The notes beneath the pieces are model-generated. The model ran no database searches. It saw only the letters and a program-made list of their open reading frames with translations, and was not told where the DNA came from. Source: Caldifarciminota bacterium (GTDB lineage: Bacteria > SDB-A). Taken from it: 44,182 nt of DNA. The stretch spans positions 1 to 44,182 of the forward strand of contig JAFGIG010000101.1 of assembly GCA_016929715.1 (NCBI GenBank), written 5' to 3'. Within the stretch, counting starts at the first letter, position 1. Each line of letters opens with the position of its first letter. The position numbers and the translations under genes are program-made. Below, in pieces: positions 23,218 to 31,421 of this stretch.

Positions 23218-25018
23218 ACAATATTATAAAGAAGAGGAATTCACCAAGACTTTCAGACCCGACCTTTGGAAAAAGGTTATAGGTTTTTCCAGGCCTTACA
23301 CGAAATTCGTCGTTTTTCTTTTTGTGGTAATGATATCAGTCGCTGTGATAGACGCGATTTTTCCGATTATGACAAAATTCGCGATAGACAGGCTCATAAT
23401 TGATAAGAATCCCGCTTTCGTAATGAAGTTTGCCGGAGTATTCGCACTGCTGATAATCGTCCAGAGCATAAACGTCTTTCTGCTCATAGCTCTTGCCGGA
23501 AAAATTGACATGTGGATGTGCTATGACATAAAAAAAGCCGCCTTCGCCAATTTGCAGTCGCTCTCTTTTTCTTATTTCGATAAAACTCCCGTGGGTTGGA
23601 TTATGGCGAGGATGACATCCGACACAGAGAGAATAGCAGACACATTCGCATGGGGTTTCGTCGATCTAATCTGGGGATTTACTATGATGGCTGCTATAAG
23701 CGGTATTATGTTCTATCTCAATCCCAAGATAGCGGCGGCTGTCCTCATTACAGTCCCTTTGCTCGTTTTTGTCAGTTTTAAGTTTCAGAAGCTTATTCTC
23801 AAGAGCTACAGAGCTGTCAGAAAGGTCAATTCCAAAGTAACAGGTTCTTACAACGAAGGAATTACGGGCGCCAAGACGACAAAGACGCTCGTCAGGGAAT
23901 CGGAAAATCTGACCGAATTCAAGTATCTGACCCGAAAGATGTTCAAAGCGTCATTCACCGCAGCTCTTCAGTCCTCGGTCTACCTACCCATAGTTCTCCT
24001 GCTGTCGAGTATCGGGACTGCCATAGCGGTTATTTACGGCGGTTTTTCAGTAAGTGCAGGTTTCATGACTTTCGGAACAATGGTAGCTTTTATTTCTTAT
24101 TCTGTAAGATTCTTTGAACCGGTTCAGGAACTTGCGAGAATATTCGCAGAATTTCAAAACGCACAGGCTTCAGCCGAAAGAGTGATGTCTCTCATAAGCA
24201 TAGAACCTGAGATAAAAGATTTGCCTTCTCTGCTGTTATCCAGCAAATCCGGAAAAGGTCCTATTCAAGGCGACATTGAATTTAAAGACGTATCTTTCAG
24301 ATACGGCAACGGCCCATGGATCCTTAAAAATTTCAACTTCAAAGTCAGGGAAGGCGAAAGTGTCGCTCTCGTCGGAGAGACAGGTTCCGGCAAGACAACC
24401 ATAGTCAGCCTGATTTGCAGGTTTTATGAACCCCTAACTGGAAAAATCCTCATAGACGGTAAAGACTACAGAAACATACAGCTTCACACCCTGCAGTCGG
24501 CTGTTGGAATGATGCTTCAGACTCCCCACCTTTTCAGCGGGAGTGTCCTTGAAAACATAAGATACGGAAACCTCGAAGCGTCTGAAGATGAAATAGCCGC
24601 GGCTGCCGAAAATGTCTTCGCGGACAGATTTATAAAAAAACTCGAAAGAGGCTTTAATACCGAGGTAGGAGAAGGAGGGGGCTTCCTGTCGGTAGGACAG
24701 AGACAGCTTATTTCTCTCGCGAGGGCTCTTCTGAGTGATCCTAAAATCCTGATTCTCGACGAAGCGACATCTTCAGTTGACACCGAAACCGAAAAGCTTA
24801 TCCAGACCGGAATAAAAAAACTTATGAAAGGAAGGACAAGTATAGTCATAGCTCACAGGCTATCTACAATTACTTCCGTCGACAGAATTGTCTTTTTAGA
24901 AGACGGCGCTATAATCGAACAGGGATCGCACAGAAAACTGATGAGAAATAAAGGAAGATATTTTAAATTGTATAAAAATCAGTTCATACACGAAAAAGAG
25001 CTCGCCTATCTGGGATAA
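23210..25018 (+). CDS. ABC exporter half-transporter, consensus-Walker-B subunit
   Basis: A 602-residue partner of the preceding gene. It has six membrane helices, Walker A GETGSGKT at 389-396, Walker B ILILDE at 513-518 with the catalytic E518, and H549. Its signature is LSVGQ (493-497) rather than LSGGQ. Paired with the first subunit, the site formed by that subunit's Walker motifs (Asp for Glu) and this signature is the degenerate one. The other site combines the intact motifs. That reciprocal arrangement is strong evidence for an obligate heterodimer. Confidence 0.92.
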   Translation: MNEQYYKEEEFTKTFRPDLWKKVIGFSRPYTKFVVFLFVVMISVAVIDAIFPIMTKFAIDRLIIDKNPAFVMKFAGVFALLIIVQSINVFLLIALAGKIDMWMCYDIKKAAFANLQSLSFSYFDKTPVGWIMARMTSDTERIADTFAWGFVDLIWGFTMMAAISGIMFYLNPKIAAAVLITVPLLVFVSFKFQKLILKSYRAVRKVNSKVTGSYNEGITGAKTTKTLVRESENLTEFKYLTRKMFKASFTAALQSSVYLPIVLLLSSIGTAIAVIYGGFSVSAGFMTFGTMVAFISYSVRFFEPVQELARIFAEFQNAQASAERVMSLISIEPEIKDLPSLLLSSKSGKGPIQGDIEFKDVSFRYGNGPWILKNFNFKVREGESVALVGETGSGKTTIVSLICRFYEPLTGKILIDGKDYRNIQLHTLQSAVGMMLQTPHLFSGSVLENIRYGNLEASEDEIAAAAENVFADRFIKKLERGFNTEVGEGGGFLSVGQRQLISLARALLSDPKILILDEATSSVDTETEKLIQTGIKKLMKGRTSIVIAHRLSTITSVDRIVFLEDGAIIEQGSHRKLMRNKGRYFKLYKNQFIHEKELAYLG

Positions 25019-25046
25019 AACAGGCGGAAATCTATAAAATCAATAT

Positions 25047-25520
25047 TCAGAGCGGCTTTATGCTCTCTATAAAAAGCTCCATGTCATCGTCGTAATCATC
25101 GACATTGTCCTGTTCGCCTATTCCGAAAAGGATCAGCCCTGTTTCCTCGTCCACGAAGATAAGAAAATAAGCTATCAGAAATTTTTCGTCCTCGGTTTCA
25201 CCTTCGCCGTAAATAGCTCTCATTCCGTTGAGATTCTCCTCACAAGTTTCTCTAAAAACGGCTTTTCCTGCCTTTATTTCAAATTCGCTGACAATAAGGC
25301 TGAATTCGTCGAAGATTTCTTCAGGAGAAGAAGGAAAAAAACCGATGATAATGCATTCTTCTTCCGGAAAAATAATCAGACCTCTCTCTTCGCGTTCACA
25401 TTCCCATGAATCCGGGAGGTAAAATGATACGCCTCCGTCGGGAAAATCAATTATTTCTCCGAAGAGATTTGAAAGACAGAAAATTCCTGCTGTCAGCAAA
25501 AAAGCCTTAAATCTGTTCAT
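25047..25520 (-). CDS. secreted protein of unknown function
   Basis: A 157-residue protein with a signal peptide (FKAFLLTAGIFCLSNLFG) and an acidic mature part. FPDGGVSFYLPDSWECE resembles the opening of PsbP/DUF1795-like domains, which start with a F-x-LP-x-W pattern, but this is a weak match. The ATG at 25520 is chosen because AGAGGTG lies just before it; the GTG six bases earlier is part of that site. It is the last gene of the leftward histidine-kinase unit and converges on the ABC exporter. Confidence 0.65.
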   Translation of the reverse strand: MNRFKAFLLTAGIFCLSNLFGEIIDFPDGGVSFYLPDSWECEREERGLIIFPEEECIIIGFFPSSPEEIFDEFSLIVSEFEIKAGKAVFRETCEENLNGMRAIYGEGETEDEKFLIAYFLIFVDEETGLILFGIGEQDNVDDYDDDMELFIESIKPL

Positions 25521-25899
25521 TTTCACCTCTTTGTTGCGTTTCCTGAGCCGGACTTTTTTTGTAAAGAATCTTGAAAATTCTCGCTACATTGTGTTTTTCC
25601 GAGACTTTTTTGTCGCCGAAAAAACCTATGATGACGAGAAGAACCGACATTAAAATTCCGGGAACCGTTATGAATAAAAGAGTTTTGTCGCTGAAATTTA
25701 TTATGGAAAAATAAGTTATCACAAGAAGAGATACTACGCCGAGAAAGATAATCGCCCTGTAGATTATATTTTCAAATGTTTTCGAAGATCCGTCCCACTT
25801 GATGGTGTCCTCGATAAAGACTTCGTCCTTTTTAGTCAAACCCTGCTTTTCATTATCAGGACAATCAGTATGAACGTTCTGGTGTTGTTCCCCGCTCAT
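25507..25899 (-). CDS. small membrane protein, two helices, unknown
   Basis: A 130-residue protein. About 45 polar residues come first, then two membrane helices (IIYRAIIFLGVVSLLVITYF and LLFITVPGILMSVLLVIIGF) and a basic, polar tail (SEKHNVARIFKILYKK). I do not recognise a family. The ATG at 25899 follows AAAGGAGG, which rules out the longer reading. Its end overlaps the start of the next gene by 14 bases. Confidence 0.65.
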   Translation of the reverse strand: MSGEQHQNVHTDCPDNEKQGLTKKDEVFIEDTIKWDGSSKTFENIIYRAIIFLGVVSLLVITYFSIINFSDKTLLFITVPGILMSVLLVIIGFFGDKKVSEKHNVARIFKILYKKSPAQETQQRGENEQI

Positions 25900-25946
25900 C
25901 AATCCTCCTTTCAAACAAACTGATAAAGGTAATTAAATTTGCCTCT

Positions 25947-26390
25947 TCATGAAGAAATCTGCAGAAGCTCGCAGTGATTTTTAGTCAGGTGTTCAGTCAG
26001 AATATAAAAAAATCTGTCAACCCGTTTCTGATCTCCCGACTTTATTTCAACTTCCACGCATGATTCAAAATAGTCAGTATTCAGATGAGCCGAGACGAAC
26101 AAGTCCGGCTTCAGAAAGATTTGAATTTTCTTTGTCGCTGAATTTTTAGATCTGTAGTTTGCTATGCAGAAAAAAGAATTGTCAGACGAGATTATGTATT
26201 TCACAGTCTCTCCGCTTGATTTTGTTTCGATTCTCGCTTTTTGCTCCCGAACGTATTTTTCGTATATCTCTGAGAATATCTCCTCGAGTCTTTCTATGCC
26301 GCAGGCCTCTGAAAAGACGAGTTTTTCGCAATACCTAGGATTCTCAGCTGACTTTTCAGACGCTAGTTTCTTAATCTCTTTTTCAGTCAT
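25947..26390 (-). CDS. hypothetical protein
   Basis: A 147-residue cytoplasmic protein, lysine/glutamate-rich and predicted alpha/beta. The N-terminal half is helical (CGIERLEEIFSEIYEKYVRE) and the C-terminal half has strands (KIQIFLKPDLFVSAHL, CVEVEIKSGD). No motif is recognisable. AAGGAAG precedes the ATG, and the start overlaps the reductase gene by eight bases. Its codon pattern matches its neighbours, so it is probably real. Confidence 0.6.
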   Translation of the reverse strand: MTEKEIKKLASEKSAENPRYCEKLVFSEACGIERLEEIFSEIYEKYVREQKARIETKSSGETVKYIISSDNSFFCIANYRSKNSATKKIQIFLKPDLFVSAHLNTDYFESCVEVEIKSGDQKRVDRFFYILTEHLTKNHCELLQISS

Positions 26391-27567
26391 TTTTTTCTTC
26401 CTTTTTTACATCGGACGAGGGAACATCGATAAGCGGATCATGCGGTCGTATTTTTTCGAATTCGGCTATGAGTTCTGAAATTTTCAAATTCTGAGGACAT
26501 TTGGTTTCGCAAATCTTACAACCCGTGCATTTGTCCGCTCTTTTTTCCTCTGGTATGAAACGATAGCGGTTTTTAATGTTTTCAGGCGCTTCAAACATTA
26601 AAAGGTCTGAATATAATGCGAGAATTCCGGGTATAAAAACTCCGGACGGGCAGGGAAGACAGTATGAACAACCCGTGCAGTTGAAATGCTTCATTGAGAG
26701 GTAAGTGTTTTTTACTTCTTCGAAAAGCGACATATCTTCAGAGCTGAGACAGCCGGGTTTTGAAATATCCGCAGTTTGCGAGTTTTGCATTACCTGTTCC
26801 GGTGTGTTCATCCCGCTCAATATCAGCGAAATCTCCTTCTTGTTCCACAGCCACATAAGAGCCCATTCGGCATATCTTCTTTTCACCTCAGCTTTTTGCC
26901 AGACATCTTCAATCTTCTTAGGGGGACAGGCAAGATTTCCTCCGAGGAGAGGCTCCATGATTATAACCGGTATGCCTTTGGAAGCGGCTAAATTCAAGCC
27001 TTTTGTCCCGGCTTGAAAATTTTCATTCATGAAATTATACTGGATCTGGCAAAAATCCCAATCGTCTCTGTAATTTATTATTTCTCTGAAAACATCATAA
27101 CTGTCGTGGAAGGAAAATCCGACAAAACCGATTTTTCCGCATTTTTTAGCTTCAAATGCTTTTTCGGGAATACCAAGTTCCTTCATTTTTTTCCATGTAT
27201 CGGCCGAGAGTGAATGAAGAAGATAAAAGTCAATAAAGTCGGTTCTGAGCTTCTTCATCTGTTCTAGAATAAAAGAATCAAAATCCTCAGTCTTCTCAAC
27301 TTTCCAGACGGGTAGTTTTGTCGCAAGATTGACTTTTTTACGCAGTTCTTTTCCGAGAAATTCACCGAGAAAAACTTCACTGTTGCCTCCGTGATACGGA
27401 TAGGCTGTATCAAAATAGTTAATACCTTCATGAACGGCTTTTTCGAGGACTTCACCCGCTGCATGGGGGTCAATTTCACTGTATGAGCCTTTTACGGGAA
27501 ATCTCATACAGCCGAGGCCGAGAACTGAAATATCCCTACCCGTTTTTCCGAAACGGACATATCTCAT
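26383..27567 (-). CDS. aldo/keto reductase with C-terminal ferredoxin-like domain
   Basis: A 394-residue protein with an aldo/keto reductase TIM barrel at 1-280. Catalytic residues are D53 and Y58 in YFDTAYPYHGG, K84 in ATKLP, and the His in FYLLHSL. A C-terminal domain follows with two 4Fe-4S motifs, CTGCSYCLPCPSGV and CTGCKICETKCPQN. This architecture links NAD(P)H-dependent carbonyl reduction to one-electron carriers; substrates are generally unknown. Strong GGAGGGAG precedes the start, which overlaps the histidine kinase stop by four bases. Confidence 0.92.
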   Translation of the reverse strand: MRYVRFGKTGRDISVLGLGCMRFPVKGSYSEIDPHAAGEVLEKAVHEGINYFDTAYPYHGGNSEVFLGEFLGKELRKKVNLATKLPVWKVEKTEDFDSFILEQMKKLRTDFIDFYLLHSLSADTWKKMKELGIPEKAFEAKKCGKIGFVGFSFHDSYDVFREIINYRDDWDFCQIQYNFMNENFQAGTKGLNLAASKGIPVIIMEPLLGGNLACPPKKIEDVWQKAEVKRRYAEWALMWLWNKKEISLILSGMNTPEQVMQNSQTADISKPGCLSSEDMSLFEEVKNTYLSMKHFNCTGCSYCLPCPSGVFIPGILALYSDLLMFEAPENIKNRYRFIPEEKRADKCTGCKICETKCPQNLKISELIAEFEKIRPHDPLIDVPSSDVKKEEKND

Positions 27568-30275
27568 TTTGGGCTCCCTCCGGTGGCTTCTGAAAGTTTA
27601 TTAGACAGAGCTCTGAGATTATAGGGTTTCTGTATGAAACCGTTTATGTTCATGCCCGAAAATTTTTTTGAGATGTCGTGCTCGTCGTAACCGCTTGAAA
27701 TAATGACTTTTGCGTTGTGTTTTATTTCTCTGATTTTCGACAAACATTCTTCTCCGTCCATTTTCGGCATAGTCAAATCGAGGATGACGCATTCGAAAAC
27801 ATTGGGGTCGGAATAAAACAACTTCAATCCTTCAGCTCCGTCTTTTGCTGTTAAGACCTTATATCCGAGCGTCTCTATCATCTTCGTGCAGATGTCGCGG
27901 ACTAATTTTTCGTCATCAATGAGAAGCACCGTTCCTTTTCCCTTTTTAAGCCCCGTTTGCGCCGGTAATAAATTTTTTTTCATGTCAATTCTGCTGCCTG
28001 CGGGCAGAAAAATCCTGAATGTAGAACCTCTTGCTTTCTCGGACATCACTTTGACTGCTCCGCTGTGAGCCTTTACTATCCCAAGGACAGCAGCAAGACC
28101 GAGGCCTCTGCCGGTGAATTTCGTGGAAAAAAACGGTTCGAATATTTTCGATTTTGTTTCATCGTCCATTCCGGTTCCACTGTCGGTTACTTCAATAAAA
28201 ACGTAGTTTTCCTCTTCGACCAGTTCTCCAATCATATCCTCACCGATTTCAGGAACAAATCCTTTTAGAGCGTTTGTCTTGACTATTATCAGTCCGTGTT
28301 TATCCGACAGGGATTCTGAAGCGTTTATGACGAGATTCATGACCACTTGCCTTATCTGCGACGCATCGCCTGAAACGGAAGGGATGTCTTGTGTCAGTTT
28401 GTATTTAATGGTTGCTTTTTTGGAAACGGACATCTGGAGTATCGGAGCCATCTCGCGAATCATTTCGTTAACGTCAATCTCCTCAATTTCGAGTTTTCCC
28501 TTGCCGGAGTATGACAGCAGTTGATGAGTCAGTTCAGATGCGTTTTTAGAAGCCTGGAGTATTTCAAATACATGGCTTTTTTCTGACGTCCCTTCTTTTA
28601 ATCTCGAAAGCAGAAGGTCCGCATTACCCATTATGCCCATCAAAAGGTTATTAAAATCGTGAGCTATTCCGCCGGCGAGAACACCGAGGCTTTCAAGTTT
28701 CTGGGCTTGGAGCATCTGCTGTTCTATTTTGCTTTTGTTCTCATCATTTTTAACGGCATCGGTTACGTCCACGATGGCTTCAAGAACCTGAAAGTCTGTT
28801 CTCTGTTCATTCGGGACCACAAAAGTCCTGCTGTTATACCATCTTTCTATTGTTTTGCTGAATCTCACCTCATTCTGGTTTTTCTCTGTCCGGAAAGTGT
28901 CTGCAACAGGGCATTTTTCACAAACAGCCGGTTTGCCGACAAAATGATCATGGCACTTCTTTCCGACCGGATCGCCGAACGGAAACATTTTTTTAATAAA
29001 TTCGTTGACCCAGAGAACCCTCATGTCCCTGTCATACATAGTCAGGCCTATTTCGAGAGAAGACAGGATTTTTCCCATGAGTTCTTTTTCCTCTTTAATT
29101 TTTTCTTCGGCTATCGTTTCTGCTGTAATGTCCCTTTGTATCCCCCATACATGCGAAATCTTCAGATCTGCCACATTGCCGATGAGGCTGTTGCTAAATA
29201 TCTTTCTTTTGCCGAGAGAATCTTTTTCGACTGTCTTTTCGTCTTTTAACCTGTATCCTGAAGAAATGAACTTTCTGAAATATGAGATGTTTTCCGGATC
29301 ATCGGGTTTCATGAACTCCTCGGGTTTTTTCCCTATCATTTCGGATGCTTTCCTGAAACCATACATTCTCGCATAGGCATCGTTGCATTCTGCGAGAACC
29401 GCGTTTTCGTAAAATATCCTTATCTGTTCATCTTCAGGCAGATCAACGGAAATGGGGACTTGACTGTCGAATCTCATTATCCCGTCACCGCTCTCCCTTA
29501 CAAAAAATCTATATTTTTCTTCGCTCTGGGCGAGAGATTTGTTGACGGCAATATAGTCGGTTATATTTTTTACAGTTCCGAGGATTTTTTCCTCAGAGAG
29601 TTTAACGTGGCTTGCGGCAAAATATCTCTTTTCTCCTTTTATCTCCAAATCGTATTCAAAGACAACATTTGCGCCGGTTTTCAGGGTTTCTCTGACTGCT
29701 TCGAGAGATTTAAGGGCAACTTCTTTCGGAAGCAGTTCCTTTAAGTTTTTCCCCACTATCATTTCTCTGGACACATACAGGTCTTCCTCGTTATTGGAGA
29801 TGACATCGTGGAAATAACCTTTGCGGTCTATTACAAATATCATTTCGGGAATAATCTGAAATATAGCCTCGTATGTTTTCAGCTCATCGGAGAGTTTTTT
29901 CTCGTAATCGTTCATCTTCAGGACTCTCCCGTAGAACTTTTTCACATAGACCGCCCCTAAAAGCATGAAGGCGCTTACTGCGTAAACTGAAGCCTGCCGT
30001 ATCTGTTCATTTAGATAATAGACCTCATAGAAACCTTTTTTGGTGAAGTAATCCTGAAGAATGAAAAAAGCTGAAAATGGAAAAATCAGGGAAAGTATGA
30101 AAAGGGCAATGTTCCATTTCCTCTTCATGACTATGATGGCGATTATAAAAGCGGAGAGTCTCATGGCTGAGGATATGAAAATCGCAGCGATACTGCTGAA
30201 AAAACAAATGACGCCGAGTGCTGAGAAAAAAAGAAAGACTGCAGTAAAAATAAGCGTGTTTTTCTTTTTTTTCAT
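27564..30275 (-). CDS. hybrid sensor histidine kinase: TM-PAS-PAS-PAS-HisKA-HATPase-REC
   Basis: A 903-residue membrane sensor. Three or four N-terminal hydrophobic segments lead into three PAS-type domains (roughly 130-245, 255-390 and 400-510). Then come HisKA with H539 in GGIAHDFNN, HATPase with NLVINASES, TDSGTGMDD and GRGLGLAAV, and a C-terminal receiver with D833 in VILDLTMPKMDG and Lys in GFIQKPY. The third PAS domain carries C-x10-C-x2-C (CHDHF to CEKCP), a possible metal or redox site. ATG 30275, after GGGAG, is preferred over ATG 30305, which has no ribosome site and sits on a TATAAT. No DNA-binding regulator is adjacent. Confidence 0.9.
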   Translation of the reverse strand: MKKKKNTLIFTAVFLFFSALGVICFFSSIAAIFISSAMRLSAFIIAIIVMKRKWNIALFILSLIFPFSAFFILQDYFTKKGFYEVYYLNEQIRQASVYAVSAFMLLGAVYVKKFYGRVLKMNDYEKKLSDELKTYEAIFQIIPEMIFVIDRKGYFHDVISNNEEDLYVSREMIVGKNLKELLPKEVALKSLEAVRETLKTGANVVFEYDLEIKGEKRYFAASHVKLSEEKILGTVKNITDYIAVNKSLAQSEEKYRFFVRESGDGIMRFDSQVPISVDLPEDEQIRIFYENAVLAECNDAYARMYGFRKASEMIGKKPEEFMKPDDPENISYFRKFISSGYRLKDEKTVEKDSLGKRKIFSNSLIGNVADLKISHVWGIQRDITAETIAEEKIKEEKELMGKILSSLEIGLTMYDRDMRVLWVNEFIKKMFPFGDPVGKKCHDHFVGKPAVCEKCPVADTFRTEKNQNEVRFSKTIERWYNSRTFVVPNEQRTDFQVLEAIVDVTDAVKNDENKSKIEQQMLQAQKLESLGVLAGGIAHDFNNLLMGIMGNADLLLSRLKEGTSEKSHVFEILQASKNASELTHQLLSYSGKGKLEIEEIDVNEMIREMAPILQMSVSKKATIKYKLTQDIPSVSGDASQIRQVVMNLVINASESLSDKHGLIIVKTNALKGFVPEIGEDMIGELVEEENYVFIEVTDSGTGMDDETKSKIFEPFFSTKFTGRGLGLAAVLGIVKAHSGAVKVMSEKARGSTFRIFLPAGSRIDMKKNLLPAQTGLKKGKGTVLLIDDEKLVRDICTKMIETLGYKVLTAKDGAEGLKLFYSDPNVFECVILDLTMPKMDGEECLSKIREIKHNAKVIISSGYDEHDISKKFSGMNINGFIQKPYNLRALSNKLSEATGGSPK

Positions 30276-30340
30276 AAAATCATTAACTCCCGTAGATTTA
30301 ACCATTATACAGGAGTTCTGGTGAAATCACAAAACGAGGT

Positions 30341-31375
30341 TTAAAAAGCGAGCTTGGCAAGTTTGAGTATGCCCTGACTCCACGGAACTCTGTGAGAAAC
30401 GCCTGTTTTGACAAATGATGATGTGTTTTTCATATACCACCTGAAATTTCTCAGCAGAGCGTCCTTATTGGAGAAAAGCGGCTTGTATCCTATTTTTGAT
30501 TCTGCTTTCTCTATGCTGACAAAAGAATCTTTGCTCGCCGTCTCATAGACCCACATATAAAGAGGAGAGATCTTGAAAAATTCGAGGACTTTCAGTGCGG
30601 CTACAGCCGGTTTGTCGGGCAGGGTCACTATTTTTTTCCCAAAACCCGCATCGTCGAGGACCGCCTGATAGTCTTCTTTCATCGTGCCGAACTCTTTCGC
30701 TCCGATGTTGAAAGTGTCATTGACCTCATCTCTTGGCCGGACCATGCAAAGATATATCGCTTCACAGAAATCTTCCACATCCAGGAGCTGATATCTGTTT
30801 TTTCCGTCTCCAAGCAAAGGAAAATTCCTTCCGTCAAGAGCCCAGTCGTATAACAGCGTGAATACTCCGAGACGCTCCGGTCCTATAAACGATTTAGGCC
30901 TGAGTATCGGGGTGCACATGCCCTTGTCCCGGAACTGGAGACAGACTTTTTCTGCAAGTATCTTGGCTTTTCCGTAGTCTCCGACGCCTGAAAGTCTGTC
31001 ATCCTCAAAAATAGGATGATGATCAGGAACTCCGTAGACCGCGGTCGTTGAGATATGTATAAACCTTTCTATTGCGCTTTTCTCGGCCTGCTGGAGCATC
31101 ACCCTCGTCCCGTCGACGTCAGTAGAGTAAATATCGCTTTTTTTGTAAAGAGGCAAAGCCGCGGCGCAGTGAATTACAATGTCCACGCCTTCGTAGGATC
31201 TCGACACTGCATCAGGATCCCTTATGTCTCCTGAGACTGCTTTGACGATGTCTTTTTCGGGATAAAGGAAAGGTTCTATGTCCAGAGAGACAATATTTCT
31301 AATATCTTTTTGTATAAGTTTTCTTATCATGTTTATACCTAAAAAACCCGCCCCGCCGGTAACCAGAATCCTCAT
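30341..31375 (-). CDS. NAD-dependent epimerase/dehydratase family protein
   Basis: A 344-residue extended SDR. It has NAD-binding VTGGAGFLGINM, the acidic strand end SLDIEP, HCAAALP, the active-site Ser/Thr region HISTTAVYG, and Y-x3-K in GDYGKAKILAE. The second half has RPKSFIGPERLG and a hydrophobic stretch around LKVLEFFKISPLYMWVY. Nucleotide-sugar epimerases or sterol/dihydroflavonol reductase-like enzymes share this fold; the substrate cannot be named. AAGGAG precedes the ATG. A TTGACA on this strand (31420-31425) overlaps the end of the preceding gene, but the matching -10 (AATATC) is weak. Confidence 0.85.
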   Translation of the reverse strand: MRILVTGGAGFLGINMIRKLIQKDIRNIVSLDIEPFLYPEKDIVKAVSGDIRDPDAVSRSYEGVDIVIHCAAALPLYKKSDIYSTDVDGTRVMLQQAEKSAIERFIHISTTAVYGVPDHHPIFEDDRLSGVGDYGKAKILAEKVCLQFRDKGMCTPILRPKSFIGPERLGVFTLLYDWALDGRNFPLLGDGKNRYQLLDVEDFCEAIYLCMVRPRDEVNDTFNIGAKEFGTMKEDYQAVLDDAGFGKKIVTLPDKPAVAALKVLEFFKISPLYMWVYETASKDSFVSIEKAESKIGYKPLFSNKDALLRNFRWYMKNTSSFVKTGVSHRVPWSQGILKLAKLAF

Positions 31376-31421
31376 TTTATTTCTCCTTTTCTCAGGGATA
31401 TTTCACATTGCGCATTCTATG

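Noticed and set aside
28659-29249. Plus-strand ORF of 196 codons opposite the histidine kinase
   Set aside because: It is a shadow of the kinase PAS/HisKA coding region, without family motifs or a ribosome site.
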